NCBI GenBank assembly: GCA_964603905.1
Contig: CAZRWH010000028.1
Location: 1 to 16,676 of the forward strand
DNA: 16,676 bases
Source of the DNA: CAZRWH01 sp964603905
Lineage (GTDB): Bacteria > Patescibacteriota > Gracilibacteria > UBA1369 > UBA12470
Direction: 5' to 3'
Shown: piece after piece, positions 7,126 to 14,849 of the stretch
How the letters are laid out: each line of letters begins with the position of its first letter
Numbering within the stretch: the first letter of the stretch is position 1
The notes under the pieces: model-generated
Told to the model about the DNA's origin: nothing
What the model saw: the letters and a program-made list of their open reading frames with translations, nothing else
Databases searched by the model: none
Translations under genes and position numbers: made by a program

Positions 7126-9084
7126 ATGATCGAAACGAGCCTAAAAGACGTCCTTAGCACTACAAAAAAGCATCTGTTTTTGCTTGAGTCTCTTGGAGTG
7201 AAGACTGTTGGTGATGCACTTAGGTATTATCCTCGGACTTACACAGACGAACAAAACAGCGTTAAAATCATTGATATGAAACTGGATGAGCCGAATGTGA
7301 TATGTGCCAAGTTAACGGGTTTCAGTTCTAGGAGAAGTCGTGGCAGGATGTTTATTGTAGAAGGTGTTATCTCTGATGAAACGGGTAGCGTTCCGGCGAT
7401 TTGGTTTAACCAAAAATATCTTGAACGTATACTTCAAAAGGGAAGGACTTATTACTTTTCAGGGAAGCTTTCTTACGACAAGGGTAGAAGCATCATGAAA
7501 AGCCCGAAAGTTGAATCTGTATCTGGAGATTCGCTTCATACTGCACGCATAGTTCCTGTATACCACGAGACTGCTGGTCTTACTTCCAAGTGGCTAAGAG
7601 AGAAAATCCACCCTTTGCTCAAATATGCAGATGATATTCAAGACCCTTTGCCAGATTGGATTAAGCAGGAATTGGGACTTTGTTCTTTGGCTTTTGCTAT
7701 AAAAAATATTCATTTCCCTAAGTCGACTAATGACTTAAAGAAGGCCAAGAGAAGACTTGCTTTTGATGAACTTTTTGCGTTGCAGGTTGATTATATGAGG
7801 AGGCGTTTTGAATGGCAAAAACACAAAAGCGCAATTTCTATTGAGCGAGCTGACGAAGAGATGAAAGAGTTTGCCGGGGGACTAGGTTTTTCCCTTACAC
7901 AAGCCCAAAGACGAAGCTTGCTAGAGATTTTAAATGACATGAGTAGGGGACTCCCCATGCTGAGATTGCTACAAGGAGACGTCGGATCAGGTAAGACGGT
8001 CATTGCGGCGCTTGCAGCCCTAAATGTTGTCAAAAATGGGGCACAAGTGGCTTTTATGGTGCCGACTGAGGTGTTGGCCAAGCAGCATTATAAAAAAATT
8101 AAAGCATGGTTTGACACATTCGGTATTAGGTCGGAAATTTTGATCGGTGGGGTAGGGGGGAAGCCAGAAATTTATAGTGCCCTTGAATCTGGCGAAATTC
8201 AAATAATTGTAGGCACACATGCGCTTATTCAAGAAAAAGTTAAATTCAAGCAGCTAGGTCTGGCTATTGTCGATGAGCAACACCGCTTCGGTGTCGAACA
8301 GCGTGAAACTTTGGTCAAAAACGGTACGCCTCATCTGCTTTCTATGACAGCAACTCCTATTCCTAGAACGCTGGCAATGATAGTTTATGGAGACTTGGAT
8401 ATATCTATTATTGACGAACTTCCTCCGGGCCGAAAAAAGATTATTACAAGGATTGTAAGCGAAGAAAAAAGAAATGATGGCTATGCCTGGATAAAAGATC
8501 AGATTGCCGAAGGTGACCAGGTTTACGTTATCTGCCCTTTGGTTGAAGATTCTGACAAGCTAGAGGAGGTCAAATCTGTTACAGCCGAATTTAAAAGGCT
8601 TCAAGAGGGGCCTTTTGATGGAGTGCCTATGGCTCTTCTTCACGGGAAAATGTCTTCCGAGGAGAAAGATTCTGTTATGGATGGCTTTAAAAATGGCGAC
8701 ACCAAAATACTGGTTTCCACTTCTGTTATTGAGGTCGGTGTAGACGTGCCAAATGCGACAATAATGATGATAGAAGGAGCAGAAAGGTTTGGACTTGCTC
8801 AGCTCCATCAGTTCCGTGGGCGTGTTGGAAGAGGTGACAAGCAGTCTTATTGCTTCTTATTTCCCTCAAAATACACGGAAGAGGGCTTGGCGAGGCTTTC
8901 TGCGCTAGAAAGGCATCACAGCGGCTTTGATTTGGCAGATATTGATCTCAGCATGCGTGGGCCTGGCGAAGTGTATGGTACGCGTCAAAGTGGCATACCT
9001 GACTTAAAAGTTGCTACTTTTGCCGATTCTGGGCTTATAAAGATTTCTCGTGACATGGCGAAGCGTTTTGTTGAGATGTCTTAA
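7126..9084 (+). CDS. recG: ATP-dependent DNA helicase RecG
   Basis: RecG remodels stalled replication forks and branch-migrates Holliday junctions. The 652-residue protein has the N-terminal wedge/OB region (about residues 55-145), then the superfamily 2 motor: Walker A GDVGSGKT (284-291), DEQH (383-386), SMTATPIPRTL (406-416), STSVIEVGVDVP (531-542) and motif VI QFRGRVGRG (562-570). The RecG-specific LSMRGPGEVYGTRQSG segment (608-623) follows. The C-terminus stops about 30 residues earlier than in well-known RecG proteins, so the last helices are reduced. The ATG at 7126 is preceded by AGGA (7115-7118) at a 7-nt distance, one of the few convincing Shine-Dalgarno sites in the window. Only 12 nt separate it from the PAS sensor, which suggests co-transcription. 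Confidence 0.96.
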   Translation: MIETSLKDVLSTTKKHLFLLESLGVKTVGDALRYYPRTYTDEQNSVKIIDMKLDEPNVICAKLTGFSSRRSRGRMFIVEGVISDETGSVPAIWFNQKYLERILQKGRTYYFSGKLSYDKGRSIMKSPKVESVSGDSLHTARIVPVYHETAGLTSKWLREKIHPLLKYADDIQDPLPDWIKQELGLCSLAFAIKNIHFPKSTNDLKKAKRRLAFDELFALQVDYMRRRFEWQKHKSAISIERADEEMKEFAGGLGFSLTQAQRRSLLEILNDMSRGLPMLRLLQGDVGSGKTVIAALAALNVVKNGAQVAFMVPTEVLAKQHYKKIKAWFDTFGIRSEILIGGVGGKPEIYSALESGEIQIIVGTHALIQEKVKFKQLGLAIVDEQHRFGVEQRETLVKNGTPHLLSMTATPIPRTLAMIVYGDLDISIIDELPPGRKKIITRIVSEEKRNDGYAWIKDQIAEGDQVYVICPLVEDSDKLEEVKSVTAEFKRLQEGPFDGVPMALLHGKMSSEEKDSVMDGFKNGDTKILVSTSVIEVGVDVPNATIMMIEGAERFGLAQLHQFRGRVGRGDKQSYCFLFPSKYTEEGLARLSALERHHSGFDLADIDLSMRGPGEVYGTRQSGIPDLKVATFADSGLIKISRDMAKRFVEMS

Positions 9085-9547
9085 TTTTATACCACTCAAT
9101 GTTTGGCACCGTGTCAAGTTTTGTATATTTAGTCGCAAGTCGAAAGTTTTGAGTCGATTTTTTTGTTTTTTTGTGATGGATTTCATGAAGGGTGGTAAAT
9201 AGATTTCATGTCTAGATTTGTAAAAATCGTATTAATTTATATCGCCTAGGCGACCCAAATGTCGTCTAAAAAACTAAAACGGCTTAAATCGAATATTTTC
9301 ACGAGATTGGCTTGTGTAAGCCATTTGACGGGGATCGAGGCAGGTTGAATAGTAGACGTATAAGGGATTGAATTGATGTCGATGTATGTATGTCGCTCGT
9401 TATCAGTCCTTTGTTGGCACAAGATATATTGTGCGGGATTGGGTGCGCTGCCCTACTTTTGTGTCTGTAAAAAGTTTTTGACGTTTTTTTGTTTTGTGAA
9501 AATCGTTAAGGCTCTCGCCTGCTGTGTTGATAGTGACGGTAGCTGCT
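9085..9547. other. 463-nt intergenic region with several hairpins and a repeat
   Basis: No convincing gene is seen in this convergent spacer between recG and the large minus-strand gene. It holds a hairpin at 9102-9118 (GG/GU-containing stem, loop CCG), heptamer array C followed by T-runs, a 9-nt direct repeat GATTTCATG (9179-9187 and 9202-9210), a perfect 12-nt palindrome TCGCCTAGGCGA (9242-9253), a competing stem GGCGAC/GTCGTC (9249-9266), a 6-bp hairpin TGGCTT/AAGCCA (9308-9323) and a 6-bp hairpin GCACAA/TTGTGC (9417-9434). I looked for hallmarks of tmRNA, RNase P RNA, SRP RNA and tRNAs on both strands and found none. Confidence 0.55.
9128..9155. repeat. Heptamer repeat C downstream of recG
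   Basis: Four 7-nt units: TTTAGTC, GCAAGTC, GAAAGTT, TTGAGTC, followed by GA and two T7 runs. The opening two units nearly match array B. The T-runs could help terminate recG transcripts, but the repeat itself forms no strong stem. Confidence 0.72.
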
Positions 9548-12500
9548 CTAAACCATGCCTGGCTCTTCTGTCAAGAAGCTGGTTACGTCAACCTTCTGCT
9601 CTCCTGGGCTATCAAACCGTGACATGAACTGCATTTGCTCGGTATTGAGCTTGAGCATAAGGATGAAATCACCAAATTTTATATCTTGAGTATCTGTCTC
9701 CTCTTCCCCGTTAGGCACTTCCACTTCTATGTCTAATTCGTATAGCTTCTCCCATATTTGAGTAGCTTTTGGGTCATCTGAATCGAATATATGGTTCTTA
9801 CCTTCAATTATGTTGTTTACCATCATGTCTACGTATTCTGGAGGCGTAATATCGTCGTTTTCGTAGCCTTTGAAGGCTGTACTTGCTAGTTTTCGAAATT
9901 CTACATATGCAGGTCCTAGGACAAATGCATTTTGGGCCATAAGAAGGTTTTTTCTCTCAATTATCCAGCTGTCATCCGTCAAAGACTGCAGGTGGTTTAC
10001 TTTTGCCTCTTGCTCTTCTATTTCTGCCTGCAATTCTTCGATTTCTTCGGCGTCCTTTACTGGATCTAGCTTATCAAGCTTTGCATTTAATTTATCTAGA
10101 TCTTTTTGTTCATCTTCAAGAGCTGATTGCGCCTGTTTTCGCATTTGATTGATATCGTGTGTTTTGTATGACTTGAATATGCTCTCATTCCATCCTGAAC
10201 TTCCAAACGATCTTAGCATCACGGCTTCGTCTTGAAGATATTCAATTGGGTCTGTGTTTTCGTCCACTCTGCCTAAAATACCTGCTTTGTCCAAGAGGTA
10301 TTCTCCTTGGTCGACAAACATTATCCAAGATGCTGCAGGACGTAATCCTTCGACCGCTCTGTCCCAATTTGTTCCCTTGAGCTTATCTCGATTTGGCATA
10401 TGTTTGTTGAGGACTGGGGTTCCTATTTTGTCCCATAAAGTTCCTGCCCCCATAGCTCCGGCAAATCCACCTGCCAGCACTCCTACTAGCTTAAGTCCGC
10501 CCGGCAGCTTACTTCCGGCCGCAGCTCCTCCAGCAATTCTTGCCCCTAAGTTTATGCCTCCTGCTCCGCCTACTTTTGCTCCCGCTGCAAAACCGACAAG
10601 CTCGGTAGTTGTTCTTCCCAGGTAATCAGCCTTGTCATCTGAATTTACGAATCCGTGAAGAATCAATACGGTCATTAGTATTCCTCCATATTGTGCGGCA
10701 TTTCTAAGTAATGGAGTGTATTTTGCGAACTGAGCTTTCACCATGAAGTCTTCCAGTACAGCTAACCCCTGAGGATTTGCTTTTAGGTCTTTTATCAATT
10801 GTCTGATTTCAAGTTCTCCGTATCCTATTTCTCGCATTCTCAGCATTGCCTTCTCCGTGACTCCAAGTGCTGAGAGCTCTTTTACCAAAACTTTGTCTAT
10901 TGCTTTTAACCCTAACCTGTCTGCCTCTGCCATGCTTGTTAGTCTAGGATTTGACGGCTTAGGTTGGCTTTTAACAGATAAGTCTTTTATTGCTTGTTCG
11001 CGGAATTTTGCAATTGCGGCTTCGTCTGTAAGGCCTGCCGCTTTTGCAAGAATTGTTGCTTCTCGTAAAATCTCTTGCTCGGTTAGATACATTGGATTTA
11101 CATGGGTCCCTTTTGGAAGAAAATCTTGTGCGATCGATCTGATTTTATTGGTGATTTCTGAATTGCTTCCTTTTATCTCCCCTATCATCCCTGTCTTGGT
11201 CGACATTATTGCGTGATCGCATGAGTGACCTAGTATATTTCGATTACCTGATATTCCTGGTGTGCCTGCTCCTTTATAAACTTTTAATGTTTCTAGATAG
11301 TGATTGTAAGCCTCTGCAAATTTCCTCATGTGCCTGTCTTTCAGAGCGGCGATTCTATCACTCTCGAAAAACCTTCCCACTGCACGTCTTGTTTTACTGA
11401 CTGCACCTGGGTCGTTTGAAGAGAAAGATGCGTATTTTTCAAATAGGCTGGCGTGTAGTTTTACCTTGGCATGTGCATATTGAAGTCTTAGCCCTGGTGT
11501 TGGAGCGGCAATTTCTTTGCCTGCTAGATACCAATGTCTTCCTTCTCGGCTAAGTCTCTGAGCTGCGTTCCAATGTATGTTTAGGACTTCTGCCGGCAAA
11601 AGCACTCCTCTTACGGCTCCACTCCTAGCTCCTGTCCAGAAATTCCCTTTTGCCAACACCTCTCTTACTCCTCCTATTGTTGCTCCAGCTCCAACAAACC
11701 ACAGCCCTCCCTCTCCTATCCATGTTGTTATCCCTTCTACGGGGCTTCTTGTTTCAATTAGAGTTTTGAAAAAAGATAATATTATATCTGCAGATGAAAG
11801 CACTAGAGCTATATCCCCTTTGATTAGACCTACAACTCCATTTTGGACAGCTATAGACCATCCGTCTTCTAATGCAGCTTCTATTACATTTCCACAGCCT
11901 TCCTCAATGCCATCAATATCCATTGCTTTGGCAGACTCTTTTAAGCCTTGAGTGGCCAGTCTTAATTTTGGTGTTAAAGTTTCTTTGAACAATATTTCAT
12001 CTTCGTCTCCCTCTATATCTCCTGGGACATCCTCCCCTTCGGCAGGAGGGATTGGCCGAGCCAATCTACCTGTTTTATCAAGCTCTCTTAATACCTCTTC
12101 GATGGTTGTTGGCTGAGGATCCATGGCTTCTATCTCGGACTCATGCCTTTTTAAAAATGCAAAAAGTTTCCTCTCGTCATTAATGGATCTCGCCTGCTCT
12201 TCTGCTGAAAAGGTAAAAGGTATTTCTACGTCGATTCTATCGAGTGCGTATGACAATGCGGTGTTCATTGCATTGTTTTTAAAGCTCATGAAGTCTTTGT
12301 AGTTTTCGTCTTTAAGAATTAGTAGGTTTTTAGGGTCTAATCCTATTTTTTCTGCTGATCCTGCAATGAAGGGGTGTGTCACTTCTACTGCATTACTAAG
12401 AGATGCAAACGCTTTGCTGAAGTCACCTTTCCACATGAGCGATATGAAGCTTTTTAATGAATCTTTTGATATATTTACGCCCAAGTATTCTGCAACCCAT

Positions 12501-13201
12501 TTTCCTACCTTGTCGGGACTTAGAAGGCATGCTCCGATGGCAACAGCACTTAATGCTGCCCCCACTCCTGCAATTTGTTTCGCCGTTCCGGCTTTGTTTT
12601 TTATGTTGTCTGGAGCTTTTCCCCAAAGCCATTTTATAGCTCTGTACCCGAGGTATGCACCTCCAATAATCAGGCCTGCAGTTAGTATTCTGTTACCCCA
12701 TTTTCCTGCCTCCCCTTTGCTTTCTTCTATCTCTTGCCTCTGTAATTCTGCAGCTTTATATACCTCGTAACTTCGATCAACTAGGCTTGGCCATCTTGCA
12801 ACCCATCCGAGCATTGGCGCTGTTGCTTCGGCTCCTGTTATTTCTTTTATTTTCTCTATTGCAGCCTTTTCTGCCTCTGATTTTGGGTTCGCTTTTTCTA
12901 AATCTAGGATGTTTTGCTTGATTTGAGATGGTTCAAATCTCTCTAGCAACCTTGCAATCATTACAAAACAAACACTCTCAAGCGTATTAATAGAGTCTTC
13001 TTGTTCTTCTGGGGACTTGGTTATATCAATACTTGCTATGACCTGTTCGTCGGTCATGTGTTTTTCGATGTTCATATCGATCCTGTCTTCTGTACTTTCG
13101 CTTAAAACTTGCTGTCTTTGACTCTCGAAATCGTCACCAGTCAAGGACTCCCTGCTATCTGGTAGTTGATCGTAAACGAATCTTTTTTCGAAGAAGAACA
13201 T
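9548..13201 (-). CDS. Large membrane protein of unknown function (1217 aa)
   Basis: I do not recognise a family. The N-terminal ~165 residues are charged and helical. Hydrophobic, Gly/Ala-rich stretches follow at about 171-190, 208-227, 453-481, 493-515, 837-851, 866-894 and 900-922; the last two are almost pure small residues (GAKVGGAGGINLGARIAGG), like glycine-zipper or pore-associated helices. An acidic Pro/Gly linker lies at about 386-403. A long soluble helical part (about 560-835) separates the two membrane regions. A coiled coil (about 1018-1075, KLDKLDPVKDAEEIEELQAE) precedes an acidic C-terminal region. No cleavable signal peptide, enzymatic motif or repeat unit is apparent. The ATG at 13201 sits about 19 nt after the predicted start site of a near-consensus promoter, so the gene is probably expressed on its own. 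The downstream side is the structured 463-nt spacer. Confidence 0.85.
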   Translation of the reverse strand: MFFFEKRFVYDQLPDSRESLTGDDFESQRQQVLSESTEDRIDMNIEKHMTDEQVIASIDITKSPEEQEDSINTLESVCFVMIARLLERFEPSQIKQNILDLEKANPKSEAEKAAIEKIKEITGAEATAPMLGWVARWPSLVDRSYEVYKAAELQRQEIEESKGEAGKWGNRILTAGLIIGGAYLGYRAIKWLWGKAPDNIKNKAGTAKQIAGVGAALSAVAIGACLLSPDKVGKWVAEYLGVNISKDSLKSFISLMWKGDFSKAFASLSNAVEVTHPFIAGSAEKIGLDPKNLLILKDENYKDFMSFKNNAMNTALSYALDRIDVEIPFTFSAEEQARSINDERKLFAFLKRHESEIEAMDPQPTTIEEVLRELDKTGRLARPIPPAEGEDVPGDIEGDEDEILFKETLTPKLRLATQGLKESAKAMDIDGIEEGCGNVIEAALEDGWSIAVQNGVVGLIKGDIALVLSSADIILSFFKTLIETRSPVEGITTWIGEGGLWFVGAGATIGGVREVLAKGNFWTGARSGAVRGVLLPAEVLNIHWNAAQRLSREGRHWYLAGKEIAAPTPGLRLQYAHAKVKLHASLFEKYASFSSNDPGAVSKTRRAVGRFFESDRIAALKDRHMRKFAEAYNHYLETLKVYKGAGTPGISGNRNILGHSCDHAIMSTKTGMIGEIKGSNSEITNKIRSIAQDFLPKGTHVNPMYLTEQEILREATILAKAAGLTDEAAIAKFREQAIKDLSVKSQPKPSNPRLTSMAEADRLGLKAIDKVLVKELSALGVTEKAMLRMREIGYGELEIRQLIKDLKANPQGLAVLEDFMVKAQFAKYTPLLRNAAQYGGILMTVLILHGFVNSDDKADYLGRTTTELVGFAAGAKVGGAGGINLGARIAGGAAAGSKLPGGLKLVGVLAGGFAGAMGAGTLWDKIGTPVLNKHMPNRDKLKGTNWDRAVEGLRPAASWIMFVDQGEYLLDKAGILGRVDENTDPIEYLQDEAVMLRSFGSSGWNESIFKSYKTHDINQMRKQAQSALEDEQKDLDKLNAKLDKLDPVKDAEEIEELQAEIEEQEAKVNHLQSLTDDSWIIERKNLLMAQNAFVLGPAYVEFRKLASTAFKGYENDDITPPEYVDMMVNNIIEGKNHIFDSDDPKATQIWEKLYELDIEVEVPNGEEETDTQDIKFGDFILMLKLNTEQMQFMSRFDSPGEQKVDVTSFLTEEPGMV

Positions 13202-13226
13202 ATGAACTTACTTATAATTTCATATT

Positions 13227-13255
13227 ATTATACCATTTCTAACAGGTTTGCTCAA
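13227..13255 (-). promoter_or_regulatory. Extended -10 promoter of the large membrane protein gene
   Basis: On the minus strand: TTGAGC (13255-13250), a 17-nt spacer ending in TGG, then a perfect TATAAT (13232-13227). The extended TGn motif plus ideal spacing make this the clearest promoter in the window. It fits entirely between the elp3 stop and the downstream ATG. AGGTT/AACCT (13244-13248/13254-13258) forms a small dyad over the -35 box. Confidence 0.75.
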
Positions 13256-13256
13256 C

Positions 13257-14810
13257 CTATAAAACTTTGGTCATGTAAGTGCCCTCTAACTTGTATCCAA
13301 GTTTTCGATAGTATTCGCGTGTTCCGATACTGCTGATTACAGCGATTTTTTTGTAGCCAGCTTTTTTTGACATGTCTTCTGCTTCTGCCATTAGCTTGCG
13401 CCCGAGGCCGATGTGCTGAGCCTCTCCTGAGCTCTTTTTTGCAATTTTGAGCTGTGATCCGTATGTGTGCACTTCTCGGATCAAGGCGGTTGTTTTTGGC
13501 TCTAATTCTGGCATTACTTTGTCGCGTGAGGGGAATCTTAAGCGTAGCATTGAGCAGAGCTTGTCTTCTTGGTCGTACGAGATGAAGAACTCTTTTCCGT
13601 TGGATGCGTCGTACTCAAGTTTATGTTGTTTGATTTTGGACGGGATTATCTCTGCGTCTTTGATTTCTCGGCATCGTATGCAGTTGCATTTCAGGTCAGG
13701 ATAGTTGCGTTGGATTTCTTGGCGCAGATTTGTGATTCGACTACCTTCGATGATGCTTTCTCCTGGGATATCGCGAATTAGACGTTCGATTCTGACGTAT
13801 TTTGGGATGGTTTTTTTGATGTCGACTAGAAGTTTTTCTAGGCGTTTGTCGCTCATGCTTTTGTACTGCCCTTTTTCAACCCAGTGTTCAAGTTCGCTGA
13901 ATGGAGTTACCGTGCAAGGATAAACCTTTAGGTAATCTGGCTTGAAGTCTTGACTATCAAAAAGTTCGTTGAACATGTCGAGATCTTTTTTTGGCGTGCT
14001 TCCAGGCAGGTTTGGCATCATGTGGATGCAGACTTTGAGCGCTGCGTCTTTGCAGAGCTGGATAGCTCTTACGGCGTCTTCTCGGTAATGTCCTCTCTTA
14101 ACGTATTCGAGTACTTTGTCGTCGAGATGCTGAACTCCTAGCTGCATCTTGGTGCAACCGAGCTTTCTCATCCATTGAATTTCTTCTTTTGTGACGTGAT
14201 CTGGGCGTGTTTCGAGGCTGAGGCCTACAACCCTGTGTTTTGCTTTTTCGTTCTTCTTTTGGGCTTTTTTTAGGCTTAATTCTTTCTTACCGCCATTAAG
14301 TGCATTGAAGCACTGCCTGATGAAGTCGCGCTGGTATCTTCTAGGGTAAAAAGAGAATGTTCCTCCTAGGACTATCAGCTCTATTTTGTCTGTTGGGTGT
14401 CCTTGGTTTTGTAGGCTTGTTAGCCTTTTTTCTATCTGTTTGTATGGGTTGAAATCGTTTAGCAGGGCTCGCATTGCCGCAGGTTCATTTGATAGGTAGC
14501 TCTTGGGCATCCCTTTTTCGCTTGGACAAAAAACGCATTTACCTGGGCATGGATAAGGCTTAGTAAGTACGGTAATGATTGAGACCCCTGACATTGACCT
14601 GACTTGCCTCTTCTGTAAAAGCTTCTTCATAGTAGGAGTTTGAGGCAGGTCGCTTTTGGCATAAAACTTATTGAGCTCGTAGTTTGAAACCGAGTAAAGC
14701 TTGTGTTTTTTTGCCAGTCGGTTCTTGATTTTTTGCAAATCTCGAGCCGTTTTGACTTCGGTTTTTAGCGCCTCTTCCAGTATTTCCTGTAATAGTTTCG
14801 CGTTTTGCAT
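13257..14810 (-). CDS. elp3: Elp3-like tRNA wobble-uridine modification enzyme (radical SAM + GNAT)
   Basis: Elp3 uses acetyl-CoA and a SAM-derived radical to add a carboxymethyl group to C5 of U34 in tRNA (cm5U). The 517-residue protein has the radical SAM cluster motif C88-P-G-K-C92-V-F-C95. The Elp3-typical segment MPKSYLSNEPAAMRA (101-115) follows. A zinc-type motif KCNCIRCREI has C375, C377 and C380. The C-terminal acetyltransferase domain carries the acetyl-CoA loop QHIGLGR (465-471) and ends in the characteristic GTREYYRKLGY (496-506). I place the start at the ATG of 14810; the frame is open to 14939, but that extension would overlap the divergent methyltransferase gene. No Elp1 or Elp2 is nearby, as usual for bacterial Elp3. 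The divergent neighbour looks like the enzyme for the next step in mcm5U formation. Confidence 0.95.
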   Translation of the reverse strand: MQNAKLLQEILEEALKTEVKTARDLQKIKNRLAKKHKLYSVSNYELNKFYAKSDLPQTPTMKKLLQKRQVRSMSGVSIITVLTKPYPCPGKCVFCPSEKGMPKSYLSNEPAAMRALLNDFNPYKQIEKRLTSLQNQGHPTDKIELIVLGGTFSFYPRRYQRDFIRQCFNALNGGKKELSLKKAQKKNEKAKHRVVGLSLETRPDHVTKEEIQWMRKLGCTKMQLGVQHLDDKVLEYVKRGHYREDAVRAIQLCKDAALKVCIHMMPNLPGSTPKKDLDMFNELFDSQDFKPDYLKVYPCTVTPFSELEHWVEKGQYKSMSDKRLEKLLVDIKKTIPKYVRIERLIRDIPGESIIEGSRITNLRQEIQRNYPDLKCNCIRCREIKDAEIIPSKIKQHKLEYDASNGKEFFISYDQEDKLCSMLRLRFPSRDKVMPELEPKTTALIREVHTYGSQLKIAKKSSGEAQHIGLGRKLMAEAEDMSKKAGYKKIAVISSIGTREYYRKLGYKLEGTYMTKVL

Positions 14811-14819
14811 CTTTTTGAG

Positions 14820-14825
14820 TATAAT
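14820..14825 (+). promoter_or_regulatory. -10 box of the methyltransferase gene
   Basis: A perfect TATAAT lies in the 39-nt elp3/methyltransferase spacer. The predicted start site near 14832 gives an 18-nt leader to the ATG at 14850, similar to other leaders here. No good -35 hexamer is seen at 16-18 nt. Confidence 0.42.
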
Positions 14826-14849
14826 TTGCGAGCTGTCTAAATCTATATT

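Noticed and set aside
2138..9155. Heptamer arrays as a CRISPR array
   Set aside because: Units are 7 nt and contiguous with no spacers, and no cas genes are present.
9373..9627. Plus-strand ORF of 84 codons in the recG downstream spacer
   Set aside because: Cys-rich, low-complexity translation with no domain, and it runs antisense into the 3' end of the large membrane protein gene.
10254..12770. Several plus-strand ORFs of 60-134 codons opposite the large minus-strand gene
   Set aside because: Pro/Ser-rich shadow frames of the real 1217-codon gene, with no independent start signals.
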